In this document: piece after piece, positions 47,950-57,940 of the stretch | Layout of the letters: every line of letters begins with the position of its first letter | Numbering within the stretch: position 1 is the stretch's first letter | DNA from: an uncultured Pelagibacteraceae bacterium | GTDB lineage: Bacteria; Pseudomonadota; Alphaproteobacteria; Pelagibacterales; Pelagibacteraceae | Assembly: GCA_902554765.1 (NCBI GenBank) | Contig: CACDPY010000001.1 | Coordinates: 62,001-126,000, forward strand | Length of the DNA stretch: 64,000 nt | Reading direction: 5' to 3' | Translations under genes and position numbers: made by a program | The notes under the pieces: generated by a model | Database searches by the model: none | The model's input: the letters and a program-made list of their open reading frames with translations, nothing else | Told to the model about the DNA's origin: nothing

Positions 47950-49424
47950 GTAAAAAAAATTTAGAATATTTAATCAATCGAAAAGATAATCAATATGAGG
48001 TTATAATTGGTTTAGAGGTTCATGCTCAAGTATTATCAGAGTCAAAATTATTTTCTACCTCAGCTACCAAATTTGGAGCCGAACCAAATACTCAAGTAAG
48101 TTTAGTTGATGCTGCATTCCCAGGAATGTTACCTGTAATAAATGAATTTTGTGTTAAACAGGCTATTAAAACTGGTATTGGCCTTAATGCAGAGATTAAT
48201 AAACGTTCAGTATTTGATAGAAAAAATTATTTTTATGCAGACTTACCTCAAGGATATCAGATTTCTCAATTTAAAGACCCTATAGTAGGTGAGGGTAAAG
48301 TTATCTTAGACATGCCTGATGGACAAAAAGAAGTTGGTATTGAAAGGTTACATTTAGAACAAGATGCAGGAAAAAGCATACATGATCTTGACCCTCAAAA
48401 TACTTTTGTAGATCTTAATAGATCGGGTGTAGCTTTAATGGAAATTGTAAGTAAACCAGACCTAAGATCTCCTGATGAGGTTAGTGCATACATCAAGAAA
48501 TTAAGATCAATTATGCGATATTTAGGTACATGTGATGGTAATATGCAAGAAGGATCATTAAGAGCAGATGTTAATGTTTCTGTAAGAACAAAAGGTTCAA
48601 AAGAATTAGGAACAAGATGTGAAATTAAGAATGTAAATTCTATCAAATTTATGCAAATGGCTATTGAATATGAAGCAAATAGACAAGTTGATTTAATCGA
48701 AGAGGGTAAATCTATTGATCAAGAGACAAGATTATTTGATACAAAAAAAAATGAGACAAGATCAATGAGATCAAAAGAAGATGCACATGATTATAGATAT
48801 TTTCCAGATCCTGATTTATTACCTTTAGAAGTTTCTGATGAATTTATTAACAATCTTAAAAATGATATTCCAGAATTACCAGACGATAAAAAGAAAAGAT
48901 TTATTGATGAATTTAAGCTGTCACCATATGAGGCTACCATCTTAGTCTCAGATATTGATACAGCAAAATATTTTGAAGAAGTTGTTGCTAAGATGGGTAA
49001 GAACAAAGATATGAAATTAGCTGTTAATTGGATAACAGGTGAATTATTTGCTGTTTTAAATAATAAAAATTTAGAAATTTCTCAAAGCCCAGTAAGTGCA
49101 AAGAATTTAGCTATATTAGTTAACTTAATAAAGAATGGTACTATTTCAGGAAAAATAGCAAAAACTGTATTTGAATTAATGTTAGATGGGGATAAAGATC
49201 CTCAAAAAATTGTTGAAGAAAAAGGATTAAAACAACAAAGCGATCCTAAAGCTATAGAAACTTTAATTGATAAAATAATTAATGATAATAGAGAAAAAGC
49301 AATTGAGTATAAGCAAGGCAAAGAAAAATTATTTGGTTTCTTTGTTGGTCAAGCAATGAAGGTCTCTGGTGGTAAAGCCAATCCTCAACTTATAAATGAG
49401 ATATTAAAGAAAAAACTTCAGTAG
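47946..49424 (+). CDS. gatB: Asp-tRNA(Asn)/Glu-tRNA(Gln) amidotransferase subunit B
   Basis: A 492-residue kinase/amidotransferase subunit that activates the misacylated t[38 protein letters not shown], the [10 protein letters not shown] block and [14 protein letters not shown] are diagnostic. The C-terminal GatB/YqeY domain is present. Several non-ATG starts are open; the GTG at 47946 forms a GTGA overlap with the gatA stop and is preferred over TTG at 47934 and GTG at 47937. The next gene starts 1 nt after its stop. Confidence 0.95.
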   Translation: MSKKNLEYLINRKDNQYEVIIGLEVHAQVLSESKLFSTSATKFGAEPNTQVSLVDAAFPGMLPVINEFCVKQAIKTGIGLNAEINKRSVFDRKNYFYADLPQGYQISQFKDPIVGEGKVILDMPDGQKEVGIERLHLEQDAGKSIHDLDPQNTFVDLNRSGVALMEIVSKPDLRSPDEVSAYIKKLRSIMRYLGTCDGNMQEGSLRADVNVSVRTKGSKELGTRCEIKNVNSIKFMQMAIEYEANRQVDLIEEGKSIDQETRLFDTKKNETRSMRSKEDAHDYRYFPDPDLLPLEVSDEFINNLKNDIPELPDDKKKRFIDEFKLSPYEATILVSDIDTAKYFEEVVAKMGKNKDMKLAVNWITGELFAVLNNKNLEISQSPVSAKNLAILVNLIKNGTISGKIAKTVFELMLDGDKDPQKIVEEKGLKQQSDPKAIETLIDKIINDNREKAIEYKQGKEKLFGFFVGQAMKVSGGKANPQLINEILKKKLQ

Positions 49425-49425
49425 A

Positions 49426-50076
49426 ATGGGTGCAAACCTTGATATTACAGAAAAATTACAAAATTACATTAATGATTTTGGTTTAAATTTACATCCAGTA
49501 CAACATGAGATAATCAATTATAATAAAACTCTAGGTGACATCAAAAGAATGCAGATTGATCCTACTCAATGTCATTTTCTTCATCTAATTATAAAGATAT
49601 CAAATATTAAAAATGTTCTTGAAATTGGAACTTTTACAGGACTTAGTGCTCTCTCAATTTCACTAGCCTTACCTGATGAAGGAAAATTAATTGCTCTAGA
49701 TAAAAACGAAGAGACAAACAAAATAGCATTAGATTTTTTCAAAAAGGCTAATCAAGATCATAAAATTCAAACAATAATAAAACCTGCCCTTGAAAGTTTG
49801 AAAGATTTAAAAAATAATAAATTTGATATGGTTTTTATTGATGCTGATAAAATGAACTACAAAGAATATTATGAAAAATCTTTAGAGCTGTTAAGTAAAG
49901 GTGGATTAGTCATTATTGATAACGTTTTATGGCATGGTGAGGTGGTAGATGAAAAAAAAAATGATAAATTCACTATAAATATTAGAGAATTTAATAAATT
50001 TGTATCTGAGGACAAAAGAGTAGAACAAATCATTATCCCACTTGGTGATGGAATGACTGTTTGTAGAGTTTTATAA
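49426..50076 (+). CDS. O-methyltransferase (class I, catechol/caffeoyl-CoA type)
   Basis: A 216-residue SAM-dependent O-methyltransferase of the family 3 fold. LEIGTFTGLSALSISLALP (EIGTFTG at residues 66-72) is the SAM site, DMVFIDADKMNYKEYYE (about residues 127-143) the metal-binding region, and VIIDNVLWHGEV the third motif. Bacterial members act on varied small molecules, and the substrate is unknown here. It is closely spaced after gatB and overlaps trhO by one base, so it is probably part of the gatCAB transcript. Confidence 0.85.
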   Translation: MGANLDITEKLQNYINDFGLNLHPVQHEIINYNKTLGDIKRMQIDPTQCHFLHLIIKISNIKNVLEIGTFTGLSALSISLALPDEGKLIALDKNEETNKIALDFFKKANQDHKIQTIIKPALESLKDLKNNKFDMVFIDADKMNYKEYYEKSLELLSKGGLVIIDNVLWHGEVVDEKKNDKFTINIREFNKFVSEDKRVEQIIIPLGDGMTVCRVL

Positions 50077-50984
50077 TGTTCAAAGTTTTTGGTTTTTATA
50101 AATTTATTAAAATTAAATCTTTAAAAAAAAATAAAGATCTTTTACAAAAATTTCTTACATCAAATAATATAAGAGGAACTATTATAATTGCCAAAGAAGG
50201 ATTAAATGGCACTATTTCTGGTGGTGTTAAAGATATAGATAAAATTATCAAAAGATTAAAATTTTTATTCTCTTTTAAAAAATTTGATAATAGCAATGAA
50301 TCTAAATCCAAATTTCAACCATTTCATAAACCCAAAGTTAAGATTAAAAAAGAAGTAGTCCCAATGAATTTGACGTTAAATTCTAAAGATAGGAATATAC
50401 AAACTCATTTAGACCCAAAAGAATGGAATAAACTGATTAAAAATAAAGATACACATATAATTGATACTAGAAAACCTTTTGAATACAAAGTTGGAACTTT
50501 CAAAAAATCAGTAAATCCAAATATCAATAATTTTAGGGACTTTCCTAAGTATCTAAATAAACTTAAAAAGAACAAACCTGTAGCAATGTTTTGTACTGGT
50601 GGAATACGTTGTGAAAAAACTTCAGTATATTTAAAAAAAAAGGGTTTTGAAAATATCTTTCAATTAAATGGAGGGATTCTAAATTATCTAAAAAAAATAA
50701 AGAAAACAGAAAGTTTATGGAAAGGTGAGTGTTTTGTTTTTGATAACAGAATTAGTCTCAAGCATGAATTGAAGATAGGCACATATTCCATGTGTAGTGG
50801 ATGCAGAATGCCTATATCTCCAAAAGACAAAAGATCAAATAAATATGAGGAGGGCGTTTCTTGCCCAAATTGTCATGATAAACTAACAGAAACACAAAAA
50901 TCACGTTTTAGAATGAGACAAAGTCAGGTATACAAAGCAAAACAATCAAGAAAAAAATATATTTTTCAAAAAGAATTTAAATAA
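50076..50984 (+). CDS. trhO: tRNA uridine(34) hydroxylase TrhO (rhodanese-domain protein)
   Basis: A 302-residue member of the YceA/UPF0176 family, which hydroxylates U34 of certain tRNAs in E. coli and B. subtilis. The N-terminal acylphosphatase-like domain has IAKEGLNGTISG; the rhodanese domain has DTRKPFEYKVGTFK and the active-site loop MFCTGGIRCEKTS (about residues 171-183). A C-terminal cysteine cluster (CSGCRMPIS and CPNC) is typical. It overlaps the O-methyltransferase by one base. Confidence 0.92.
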   Translation: MFKVFGFYKFIKIKSLKKNKDLLQKFLTSNNIRGTIIIAKEGLNGTISGGVKDIDKIIKRLKFLFSFKKFDNSNESKSKFQPFHKPKVKIKKEVVPMNLTLNSKDRNIQTHLDPKEWNKLIKNKDTHIIDTRKPFEYKVGTFKKSVNPNINNFRDFPKYLNKLKKNKPVAMFCTGGIRCEKTSVYLKKKGFENIFQLNGGILNYLKKIKKTESLWKGECFVFDNRISLKHELKIGTYSMCSGCRMPISPKDKRSNKYEEGVSCPNCHDKLTETQKSRFRMRQSQVYKAKQSRKKYIFQKEFK

Positions 50985-50992
50985 GGATATTT

Positions 50993-52363
50993 TTGTCTAC
51001 TTCATACAAGCTTACCAAAGATCCAATATGGTTTTTACTTCGTAAAGTCACAATACCAGCTAGTGTAGGATCTCTTTTCCAAACATTTTATAATTTAGTC
51101 GATACTTGGTTTGCAGGAAAAATCTCAGCAGAAGCTATAGGTGCTATAGCCAAATCATTTCCAATTTACTTTACTATAATAGCTGTTGGAGTTGGAATAG
51201 GTGCTGCTACTAATGCAATGATTGGCAATGCTATCGGTGAAAAAAAAGAGAGAGTTGCATCTATGTATATTGCACAATCTTTAATTTTTGCTTTAGTAAT
51301 TTCAGTATTAGTAACAATTTTTGGTTTAAATGCATCTAATTTTCTTCTCGGAGTTATGGGATCTGATGTTTCAGGGATTACACTTACGAGAGAATATTTA
51401 GATATTATTTTTTATGGAACTTTTATTGTATTGATACAAATTTCTTTAAATGGAACATTGAATGCTCAAGGTGATACGAAAAGTTATAGAAATGTTTTAA
51501 TATTTAGCTTTTTCTTAAATATTTTTTTAAATCCTCTTTTTATATGGGGATATGGAGTAATTCCTCCTTTTGGTATAGCTGGACTTGCTATAGCAACGGT
51601 GATTTCACAGCTGATCGGAACAATCTATTTAGCTTATAAAGTTAATAATTGTAAAATTAGAGAATACTTAAAAATAGCATGTTTTATTCCAAAGGTTGAA
51701 TATCTAAATCCTTTAACAAGACAGTCGGTACCTGTTATGTTTAGCATGTTGTTTATTGGAGTTGGAATTTTTAATATTTTATATTTTATTGGACAATTTG
51801 GTGATTTAGCTACCGCAGGATATGGGGCAGCTTTAAGAGTAGAGCAAGTTTTTTTACTTCCAGTGATTGGATTAAACACAGCAGTTCTCTCTATAGGAGG
51901 TCAAAACTTTGGTGCAAAAGCTTATGACAGAATAAGAGAATTATATACAAAAGCATTATTTTTTGGATCTTCTTTTATGGCTGTTGCAGGTATAATATTA
52001 TTTTTTGGAGCTGAGTTTTTTGTGTCACTATTTACGGACAATCAAGAAGCAGTAAAACATGGTGCAATTTATCTAAAAGTTGCAGCATTGATTGGCCCAA
52101 TTTATCCAGTATTCTTTATTACAACAGCCGTATTTCAAGCTGTGAAGAAACCTCTTTATAGTCTTTATCTAAGTATATTTAGATTAACTGCGTTTCCTTT
52201 TTTGAGCTTATGGTATGTAATTAATATTAGAGGGGGAGATTATGAAGATATTTTTTATACTATTATGGCGACTAATTGGGCAATGGGAATTGCTGTTTTA
52301 ATATTCATAGGTTATTTTCTTAACAATGTATTTAAACAAAATAAAACTATTTTTAGTTATTAG
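50993..52363 (+). CDS. MATE family efflux transporter
   Basis: A 456-residue twelve-helix multidrug/toxin antiporter of the inner membrane. LRKVTIPASVGSLFQTFYNLVDTWFAGKIS at the N-terminus and the paired second-half repeat (SVPVMFSMLFIGVGIFNILYF) fit the MATE fold; GLNTAVLSIGGQNFGAK is a conserved segment. The substrate is unknown. Translation starts at TTG, with AAGGA about 10 nt upstream. Its end overlaps the following nuclease gene by 38 nt. Confidence 0.92.
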   Translation: MSTSYKLTKDPIWFLLRKVTIPASVGSLFQTFYNLVDTWFAGKISAEAIGAIAKSFPIYFTIIAVGVGIGAATNAMIGNAIGEKKERVASMYIAQSLIFALVISVLVTIFGLNASNFLLGVMGSDVSGITLTREYLDIIFYGTFIVLIQISLNGTLNAQGDTKSYRNVLIFSFFLNIFLNPLFIWGYGVIPPFGIAGLAIATVISQLIGTIYLAYKVNNCKIREYLKIACFIPKVEYLNPLTRQSVPVMFSMLFIGVGIFNILYFIGQFGDLATAGYGAALRVEQVFLLPVIGLNTAVLSIGGQNFGAKAYDRIRELYTKALFFGSSFMAVAGIILFFGAEFFVSLFTDNQEAVKHGAIYLKVAALIGPIYPVFFITTAVFQAVKKPLYSLYLSIFRLTAFPFLSLWYVINIRGGDYEDIFYTIMATNWAMGIAVLIFIGYFLNNVFKQNKTIFSY

Positions 52364-52805
52364 TATTTGCTTAATATTTTTTTTTCTTACTTACAATGAT
52401 GTAAAGTCTTATGAAATTAAGATTATTGATGGAGATACAATACATTTAAACAATGAAAAAATAAGATTTACTGGAATAGATACCCCAGAACTTAAACAAA
52501 CTTGTAAGAAAAATAGTGAAATTATCTATTGTGGAATTGAAGCAAGACAATTGTTAATAGATAAAATTGGTAAAGATAAAGTGATTTGTGTTAGAGAGGG
52601 TAAGGATAGATACAAAAGAACTTTAGCTGAATGTTTTGTAAACGATCTTAGTTTATCAAGATATTTAGTTAGAGAAGGATATGCTTTTGCTTATAGAAAA
52701 TATTCCAAAAAATTTATAAATGATGAAGATTTTGCAAAAAAAAATAATATGGGCATGTGGTCTATGAATTTTGAATACCCTTGGGATTGGAGAAAAAAAA
52801 ATTAA
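52326..52805 (+). CDS. Secreted thermonuclease-family (SNase-like) nuclease
   Basis: A 159-residue protein with an N-terminal hydrophobic helix (about residues 7-24), either a signal peptide or an anchor, followed by an SNase OB fold. IIDGDTIHLNNEKIRFTGIDTPE carries the catalytic and calcium-binding residues (Asp, Arg), and REGKDRYKRTLAEC the second Arg/Glu region; LVREGYAFAYRKYS and MWS follow. It probably degrades nucleic acid in the periplasm or outside the cell, which could supply phosphate or nucleotides. It overlaps the MATE gene by 38 nt, and its stop overlaps the convergent permease stop in a shared TTAA. Confidence 0.88.
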   Translation: MYLNKIKLFLVISICLIFFFLTYNDVKSYEIKIIDGDTIHLNNEKIRFTGIDTPELKQTCKKNSEIIYCGIEARQLLIDKIGKDKVICVREGKDRYKRTLAECFVNDLSLSRYLVREGYAFAYRKYSKKFINDEDFAKKNNMGMWSMNFEYPWDWRKKN

Positions 52806-53533
52806 TCTTTTTTAAGCTTATTTTCTAACTTTCTAACAAAGTAAGAAACTATTAATATTAAAACTAAGTATTCTAATATTAAAAAAGTATAGATTTCCAA
52901 AGGTCTATAAGTTGTAACTACCAATTCATTTGCTTTTCTTGTCAAGTCACCTATACCAATTATCGAAACCAATGATGACATTTTCAATACATAAACAAAT
53001 TGATTTCCAATTGCTGGTAAAATATTTTTAATTGCTTGAGGTAGAATAACTAACCTCAATTTTCTAAAGAAATTTAATCCTAAAGAACTTCCTGCTTCCC
53101 ATTGAGCTTTTTTGATTGAGTTTATCCCTGCTCTAAAAATTTCAGCTTGAAATGCACTTTCACTTATAGATAAGGCAATAATTCCTGAAACAAAAGGACT
53201 AAAACTTACTCCAGTCATTATTGGTAAACCATAATAAATCCATAGAATTAAAACTAGTAGAGGAATAGCTCTTACTATTTCAACATATCCAATATTTAAA
53301 TAAGTCAAAAACTTACTTTTTGCTAAGGACGGGACTGCAACAATAAAACCAACGATCATTGAAATAACAATCGATACTACTGAAATATAGATAGTTGTAG
53401 TTATCCCACTTAATAAAAATTTAAGATTAGTTAATCCCTCAACATTGTTTGGAGATAAAATCAACCAATCAAGTTCACTTTTACCACATGAGGTTAAGGG
53501 TAGTATCAGAAGTAAAAAAAATAAATTTCTCAC
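52802..53533 (-). CDS. Amino-acid-type ABC transporter permease with a lipoprotein-like N-terminus
   Basis: A 243-residue His/Glu/Gln-type permease. From residue 35 it is typical: LLSGITTTIYISVVSIVIS, five or so membrane helices, and the EAA loop EAGSSLGLNFFRKLRLVILPQAIKNILPAIGNQFV that docks on the ATPase. The first 16 residues, MRNLFFLLLILPLTSC, read like a lipoprotein signal ending in LTSC, and GKSELDWL follows before the first transporter helix. That is unusual for this family. No ATPase gene is nearby. It is 40 nt downstream of a binding-protein gene on the same strand, which is its probable partner. Confidence 0.88.
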   Translation of the reverse strand: MRNLFFLLLILPLTSCGKSELDWLILSPNNVEGLTNLKFLLSGITTTIYISVVSIVISMIVGFIVAVPSLAKSKFLTYLNIGYVEIVRAIPLLVLILWIYYGLPIMTGVSFSPFVSGIIALSISESAFQAEIFRAGINSIKKAQWEAGSSLGLNFFRKLRLVILPQAIKNILPAIGNQFVYVLKMSSLVSIIGIGDLTRKANELVVTTYRPLEIYTFLILEYLVLILIVSYFVRKLENKLKKD

Positions 53534-53573
53534 TCTCTGATTTATAAAGAATTAAATATTAATTACTAATTGA

Positions 53574-54341
53574 TTATAAGCTTTTTAAATTATATTTCCC
53601 TAATAACTTGGTAAAGAAGCCTGATGATTTTTTCTTTTTAATCCAGTCATTAACGTAATTGTTCCATTTATCATCACCCTTAGGAACCATCATTGCTAAG
53701 AAAGCAGGATTTTTTTCTCCATCTGGAACTATAGCAAGTTGAGGATATTTAATTACTAGTTTATTTGCTTCTGTCGAACTTGTAATGTTTCCATCAGCTC
53801 TTCCAGCTAATACTTCTTGAAAATCTCTTGCAGGTGCTTCAACTGAGTTCAATTTTGATTTAGGAAAAAATTCTTTTGCTTTTTCTTCTTGAGAAGTACC
53901 AAGTGTTGTAGCAATCGTTACACTTGAATTATTAAGTGAATCCCACGTTGAAAATTTTTTTAAATTCTTTTTAAGAACCAATGGCACAGTTCCATATTTA
54001 TAATAAGTGTCTGTAAATCCCGCTACTTCAGCTCTTTTTGGTGTTTTAGTTACACTTGTAGAAATATCATATCTTTCAGATGTGATACCAGAAACTATAG
54101 TTTTCCATTCTGCAGGAACAAATTCAACTTTAACTCCCATATCTTTAGCTAGTTCGTTCATTACATCGATGTCAAATCCTTTATATTTATTGGTTGCTGG
54201 ATCTTTCATTGTCATTGGATCCCAGTCTCCAGTAGTTCCAACTTTTAAAACTCCAGCTGAAAATATTTTGTCCAAATTAGACTCTGCGTTTAAAGAAAAG
54301 GGTAAAAAAACAAATAATGATATTAGAAGTAATTTTTTCAT
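53574..54341 (-). CDS. Periplasmic substrate-binding protein, family 3 (amino-acid type)
   Basis: A 255-residue binding protein. The signal peptide is clear ([19 protein letters not shown], cleavage about residue 19). [48 protein letters not shown] is the family 3 ligand region, close to that of cyclohexadienyl dehydratase/PheC-like and amino-acid-binding members. The ligand may be an amino acid or an aromatic or keto-acid compound. It follows soxG by 34 nt and precedes the permease. Confidence 0.9.
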   Translation of the reverse strand: MKKLLLISLFVFLPFSLNAESNLDKIFSAGVLKVGTTGDWDPMTMKDPATNKYKGFDIDVMNELAKDMGVKVEFVPAEWKTIVSGITSERYDISTSVTKTPKRAEVAGFTDTYYKYGTVPLVLKKNLKKFSTWDSLNNSSVTIATTLGTSQEEKAKEFFPKSKLNSVEAPARDFQEVLAGRADGNITSSTEANKLVIKYPQLAIVPDGEKNPAFLAMMVPKGDDKWNNYVNDWIKKKKSSGFFTKLLGKYNLKSL

Positions 54342-54375
54342 AGCTTAAAATAACCTATTTGAAAGTTTATAGAGA

Positions 54376-54939
54376 CTATAATCTTGACGCAGCGTCGTTC
54401 ATCCAAGAAAACAAATGTTGTGAAAAAGAACGTCTAACAAACAGATTAACTGCATTTTTATCATGATTATGAACTATTATATCTATTTTATTTAAAATTG
54501 TTTGTGTTACAGCTCCCTTTTTATTTTGAAAATCATTAAAATTAAAAGGAGATCCAGTTTGAAACAATTCATAAATTTTGTTTCCTTTGAGATTAATCAT
54601 CACAAACTGATCTGTAACATCTGTTACTGCACCAAGATTTAACTTTGAAATGTTATTATTTAATAATTCTTCAGTTTCATAGTTATTTGTATTTTCATCA
54701 ACTGGCTCATTAGAATAAATCATCCATTCATCAGGACTTAACCAAACTGCTGTTAATTTATCACTTTGAGTAGACGTATTGGCTTCGGTTGGTAATAAAA
54801 TATTTAAAGATTTCCCAACAGCAGAAATAAATTCTCTTTTTTTACCCCTTATTACCAATTTCATTATTGGTTTGATCTCTTTTATTTGAAGATCTTGCAT
54901 CAATATATCTTTGGGCAGTGCTTGATTATAATTAAGCAT
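54376..54939 (-). CDS. soxG: Sarcosine oxidase subunit gamma
   Basis: A 187-residue smallest folded subunit of heterotetrameric sarcosine oxidase. LTAVWLSPDEWMIYSNEP, LNLGAVTDVTDQFVMINLKGNKIYELFQTG and VRRSFSQHLFSWMNDAA match the family pattern, which resembles a T-protein domain. It binds the alpha subunit. It overlaps soxA by 8 nt. Transcription runs soxB-soxD-soxA-soxG. Confidence 0.88.
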   Translation of the reverse strand: MLNYNQALPKDILMQDLQIKEIKPIMKLVIRGKKREFISAVGKSLNILLPTEANTSTQSDKLTAVWLSPDEWMIYSNEPVDENTNNYETEELLNNNISKLNLGAVTDVTDQFVMINLKGNKIYELFQTGSPFNFNDFQNKKGAVTQTILNKIDIIVHNHDKNAVNLFVRRSFSQHLFSWMNDAASRL

Positions 54940-57937
54940 TTAATCTCTTATTCTCCTTATCTAAAAAAACAGGATCAGCAACTGTTACGTTAATATTCTT
55001 ATTTTCCATCGGGATCATTAATTTTTGTCCAATCATATTCTTTCCACCTCTAACAACTCCTAGAGCTATAGATTTTTTAAGGTTTGGACTGTAATAACTT
55101 GATGTAATATGTCCCAACATTTCTATAGGTGATTTACTTATATCGGCTACTATTTGTGCTCCTTCTTCTAATACTTCATTAGGATCTTCAGTTAGTAATC
55201 CAACAAGCTGCTTTCTATCTTCTCTAATAGTATCAGATCTATATAAAGATCTTTTTCCAATAAAATCATATTTCTTTTTACTTACAATCCAATCCATCTG
55301 TAAATCGATAGGTGTCATTGTAGCGTCAGTATCTTGGCCAACAATTATAAAACCTTTTTCAGCACGAAGTAAATGCATTGTTTCAGTTCCATAAGGGGTA
55401 ATATTATAATCATTTCCAGCTTCCATACATTTTTCCCAAACAGATTTTCCATAATTTGCCTGAATATTTATTTCATAGCTATGTTCACCGGTGAAACTTA
55501 TTCTCATAACTCTACAATTAATTTTTCCAATTTTTGCATTTTTAAATGACATATGTGGAAAATTTTTATCTGAACAATCCAAATCTGGTATAACTTGAGA
55601 TATAATTTTCTTACTATTAGGACCACAAACACTTATTGTAGCAAAATGATCAGTTACAGAAGTTAGATATACATCTAATTCTGGCCACTCAGTTTGAAGA
55701 TAATCTTCTAATTTACCCATAACATTTGCGGCTCCACCCGTCGTAGTTGTCATTATATAATGATTTTCATCTAATCGAGTAGTAACTCCGTCGTCATACA
55801 CCATGCCATCTTCATTAAGCATTAGTCCATATCGACATTTACCAACTGCTAGTTTTGACCAGGCATTTGTATAAACACGATTTAAAAATTCAGAGGCATC
55901 TGTACCTTGAATATCAATTTTACCAAGCGTGGATGCATCTAATATACCAGCACTTTCTCTAGCAGCTTTACTTTCTCTTTGTACTGCTTGATGCATATCT
56001 TCATCATTTTTTGGATAATACCAAGCTCGTTTCCATTGACCTACATTTTCAAATTCAGCTTTATTATCTGTGTGCCATTCATGTATTGGGGTTTTTCTAA
56101 AAACATCAAAAAATTCTCGAACATTTCTTCCAACAATTGTTCCAAAAGTTAAAGGAGTGTAGGGTGGTCTAAAAGTTGTTGTTCCAAGTTCACCCATTTT
56201 AGCATCGGCTGTTTCAGAAATAATTCCAAGAGCATGCATATTTCCTAGTTTTCCTTGATCAGTGCCCATTCCAGTCGTTGTGTATCTTTTAACGTGCTCA
56301 ATTGATCTAAAACCCTCTCTCAATGCTAACTTGATATCTTTAGCAGTTGCATCATTTTGAAAATCAACAAAAGATTTTGTTTTACCTAATATTTTATCAG
56401 ACGGTAAAAGCCAAATATTTCTTTTTGATTTATTGGTTGAAGATATTATATCTAAGTTTGCATATTCGGTATTCTTGATATTTAAAAAATTTTTTAGAAC
56501 TTGAGGAACATTACTTAAAATTTCATCTAAAGTTAAATCACCATTACATGCACCTATATTTAATTGATCTGAAGGGCAATTATCTGGAATAAATGTTTGA
56601 TCTTCATCTCTAAATTTTAATTTTCCACCAGATTGTGTAAATAAGTGAACAGCAGGAGTCCATCCACCTGATATACCAAGACAATCACAAAATAAATTGA
56701 TTTTGGAACCTATAACTTTTTGTCCATCTTTAGACAGTTGCATAATAGAAATTCTATTTATTCGTTTATAACCACTAGTATCTGTTACGGTGAAACCCTT
56801 AAAAATTTTTATATTATTTTTTTCTACCTCATAAACTAATTTAGAATCCACTTCTTCTCTGATGTCAATTATTGCCTCAATGTTTATACCTTTTTGAATT
56901 AAACTAATTGCAGTTTCGTAGGCACTATCATTATTTGTAAATAAAATATTTTTTTCACCACAAGCTACTCCAAATAGGTCTGCATATCTCTTGATTGATG
57001 ATGACAGTAATATTCCAGGACGGTCATTATTATCAAATATCATTGGTCTTTCTATTGACCCTGTGGCAGAGATCACTTTTTTTGCTCGTATTTTAAGTAA
57101 CCTGTGCCTTGTTTTGTCTTTTCTTTGTTCAATAGGTAAATGATCAGTAAGATTTTCTCGTGCCAACAAAAAGTTGTACCCATGATAAGCAGCTACACTT
57201 GTTCTAGTTTTAATTTCTAAATTTTTTAATTTTTTAATTTCATTAATTTCTTTTTCTAACCACGATCCTGAATTTTGATTGTTAATTTTAAAATGATCTG
57301 AGTTTTGATAAATAGTCGATCCTCCGAGATTAGGTTTTTCTTCAACTAAAAGAGTTTTGAAACCATTTTTAGCTGATATTTTTGCAGCAATAATTCCTGA
57401 AATACCTGAGCCAATGATCAAAACATCACAATGAATATACCTGTGTTCGTATACATCGGGATCTGGTTTCGTTGGTGATTTACCTAAACCGGCTGACTTT
57501 CTTATAAAATATTCATATTTTTCCCAAAAACTTGCTGGCCACATAAAAGTCTTGTAGTAAAAACCTGCAGGCAAGAGAGGAGATAAAAAATTGTTAATAC
57601 CACCAACATCGAAATTTACTGTGGGCCAACAATTTTGACTTGAAGCTACTAGGCCCTCATAAATTTCAATTTCTGTAGCTCTTACATTTGGTTCTGTTCT
57701 GTCTGAATTGTCGTGTAGTTGAACAATAGCATTAGGTTCTTCAGAGCCCGCAGTCATAATACCACGTGGTCTATGATATTTAAAGCTCCTTGCAACTAAG
57801 TGCACATCATTAGCCAAGAGTGCAGAAGCTAGTGTATCACCTTGAAAACCATAATAAGTTTTTCCATTGAATTGAAAAGAAATTCTATAAGTTTCATCAA
57901 TTATTTTTCCTCTTTTAACTCTTAAATTTTTATTCAT
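54932..57937 (-). CDS. soxA: Sarcosine oxidase subunit alpha
   Basis: A 1001-residue subunit. Residues 1-100 form a 2Fe-2S-ferredoxin-like domain without cluster cysteines (YYGFQGDTLASALLAN; SFKYHRPRGIMTAGSEEPNA). An NAD-binding Rossmann domain follows, with VLIIGSGISGIIAAK (GSGISG at residues 176-181). The C-terminal half is a T-protein (GcvT-like) folate-binding domain, with FTGEHSYEINIQ, MHLLRAEKGFIIVGQDTDATMTP and KKKYDFIGKRSL. The enzyme oxidises sarcosine and passes the methyl carbon to tetrahydrofolate. soxD lies 3 nt upstream and soxG overlaps downstream. Confidence 0.95.
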   Translation of the reverse strand: MNKNLRVKRGKIIDETYRISFQFNGKTYYGFQGDTLASALLANDVHLVARSFKYHRPRGIMTAGSEEPNAIVQLHDNSDRTEPNVRATEIEIYEGLVASSQNCWPTVNFDVGGINNFLSPLLPAGFYYKTFMWPASFWEKYEYFIRKSAGLGKSPTKPDPDVYEHRYIHCDVLIIGSGISGIIAAKISAKNGFKTLLVEEKPNLGGSTIYQNSDHFKINNQNSGSWLEKEINEIKKLKNLEIKTRTSVAAYHGYNFLLARENLTDHLPIEQRKDKTRHRLLKIRAKKVISATGSIERPMIFDNNDRPGILLSSSIKRYADLFGVACGEKNILFTNNDSAYETAISLIQKGINIEAIIDIREEVDSKLVYEVEKNNIKIFKGFTVTDTSGYKRINRISIMQLSKDGQKVIGSKINLFCDCLGISGGWTPAVHLFTQSGGKLKFRDEDQTFIPDNCPSDQLNIGACNGDLTLDEILSNVPQVLKNFLNIKNTEYANLDIISSTNKSKRNIWLLPSDKILGKTKSFVDFQNDATAKDIKLALREGFRSIEHVKRYTTTGMGTDQGKLGNMHALGIISETADAKMGELGTTTFRPPYTPLTFGTIVGRNVREFFDVFRKTPIHEWHTDNKAEFENVGQWKRAWYYPKNDEDMHQAVQRESKAARESAGILDASTLGKIDIQGTDASEFLNRVYTNAWSKLAVGKCRYGLMLNEDGMVYDDGVTTRLDENHYIMTTTTGGAANVMGKLEDYLQTEWPELDVYLTSVTDHFATISVCGPNSKKIISQVIPDLDCSDKNFPHMSFKNAKIGKINCRVMRISFTGEHSYEINIQANYGKSVWEKCMEAGNDYNITPYGTETMHLLRAEKGFIIVGQDTDATMTPIDLQMDWIVSKKKYDFIGKRSLYRSDTIREDRKQLVGLLTEDPNEVLEEGAQIVADISKSPIEMLGHITSSYYSPNLKKSIALGVVRGGKNMIGQKLMIPMENKNINVTVADPVFLDKENKRLNA

Positions 57938-57940
57938 TTT

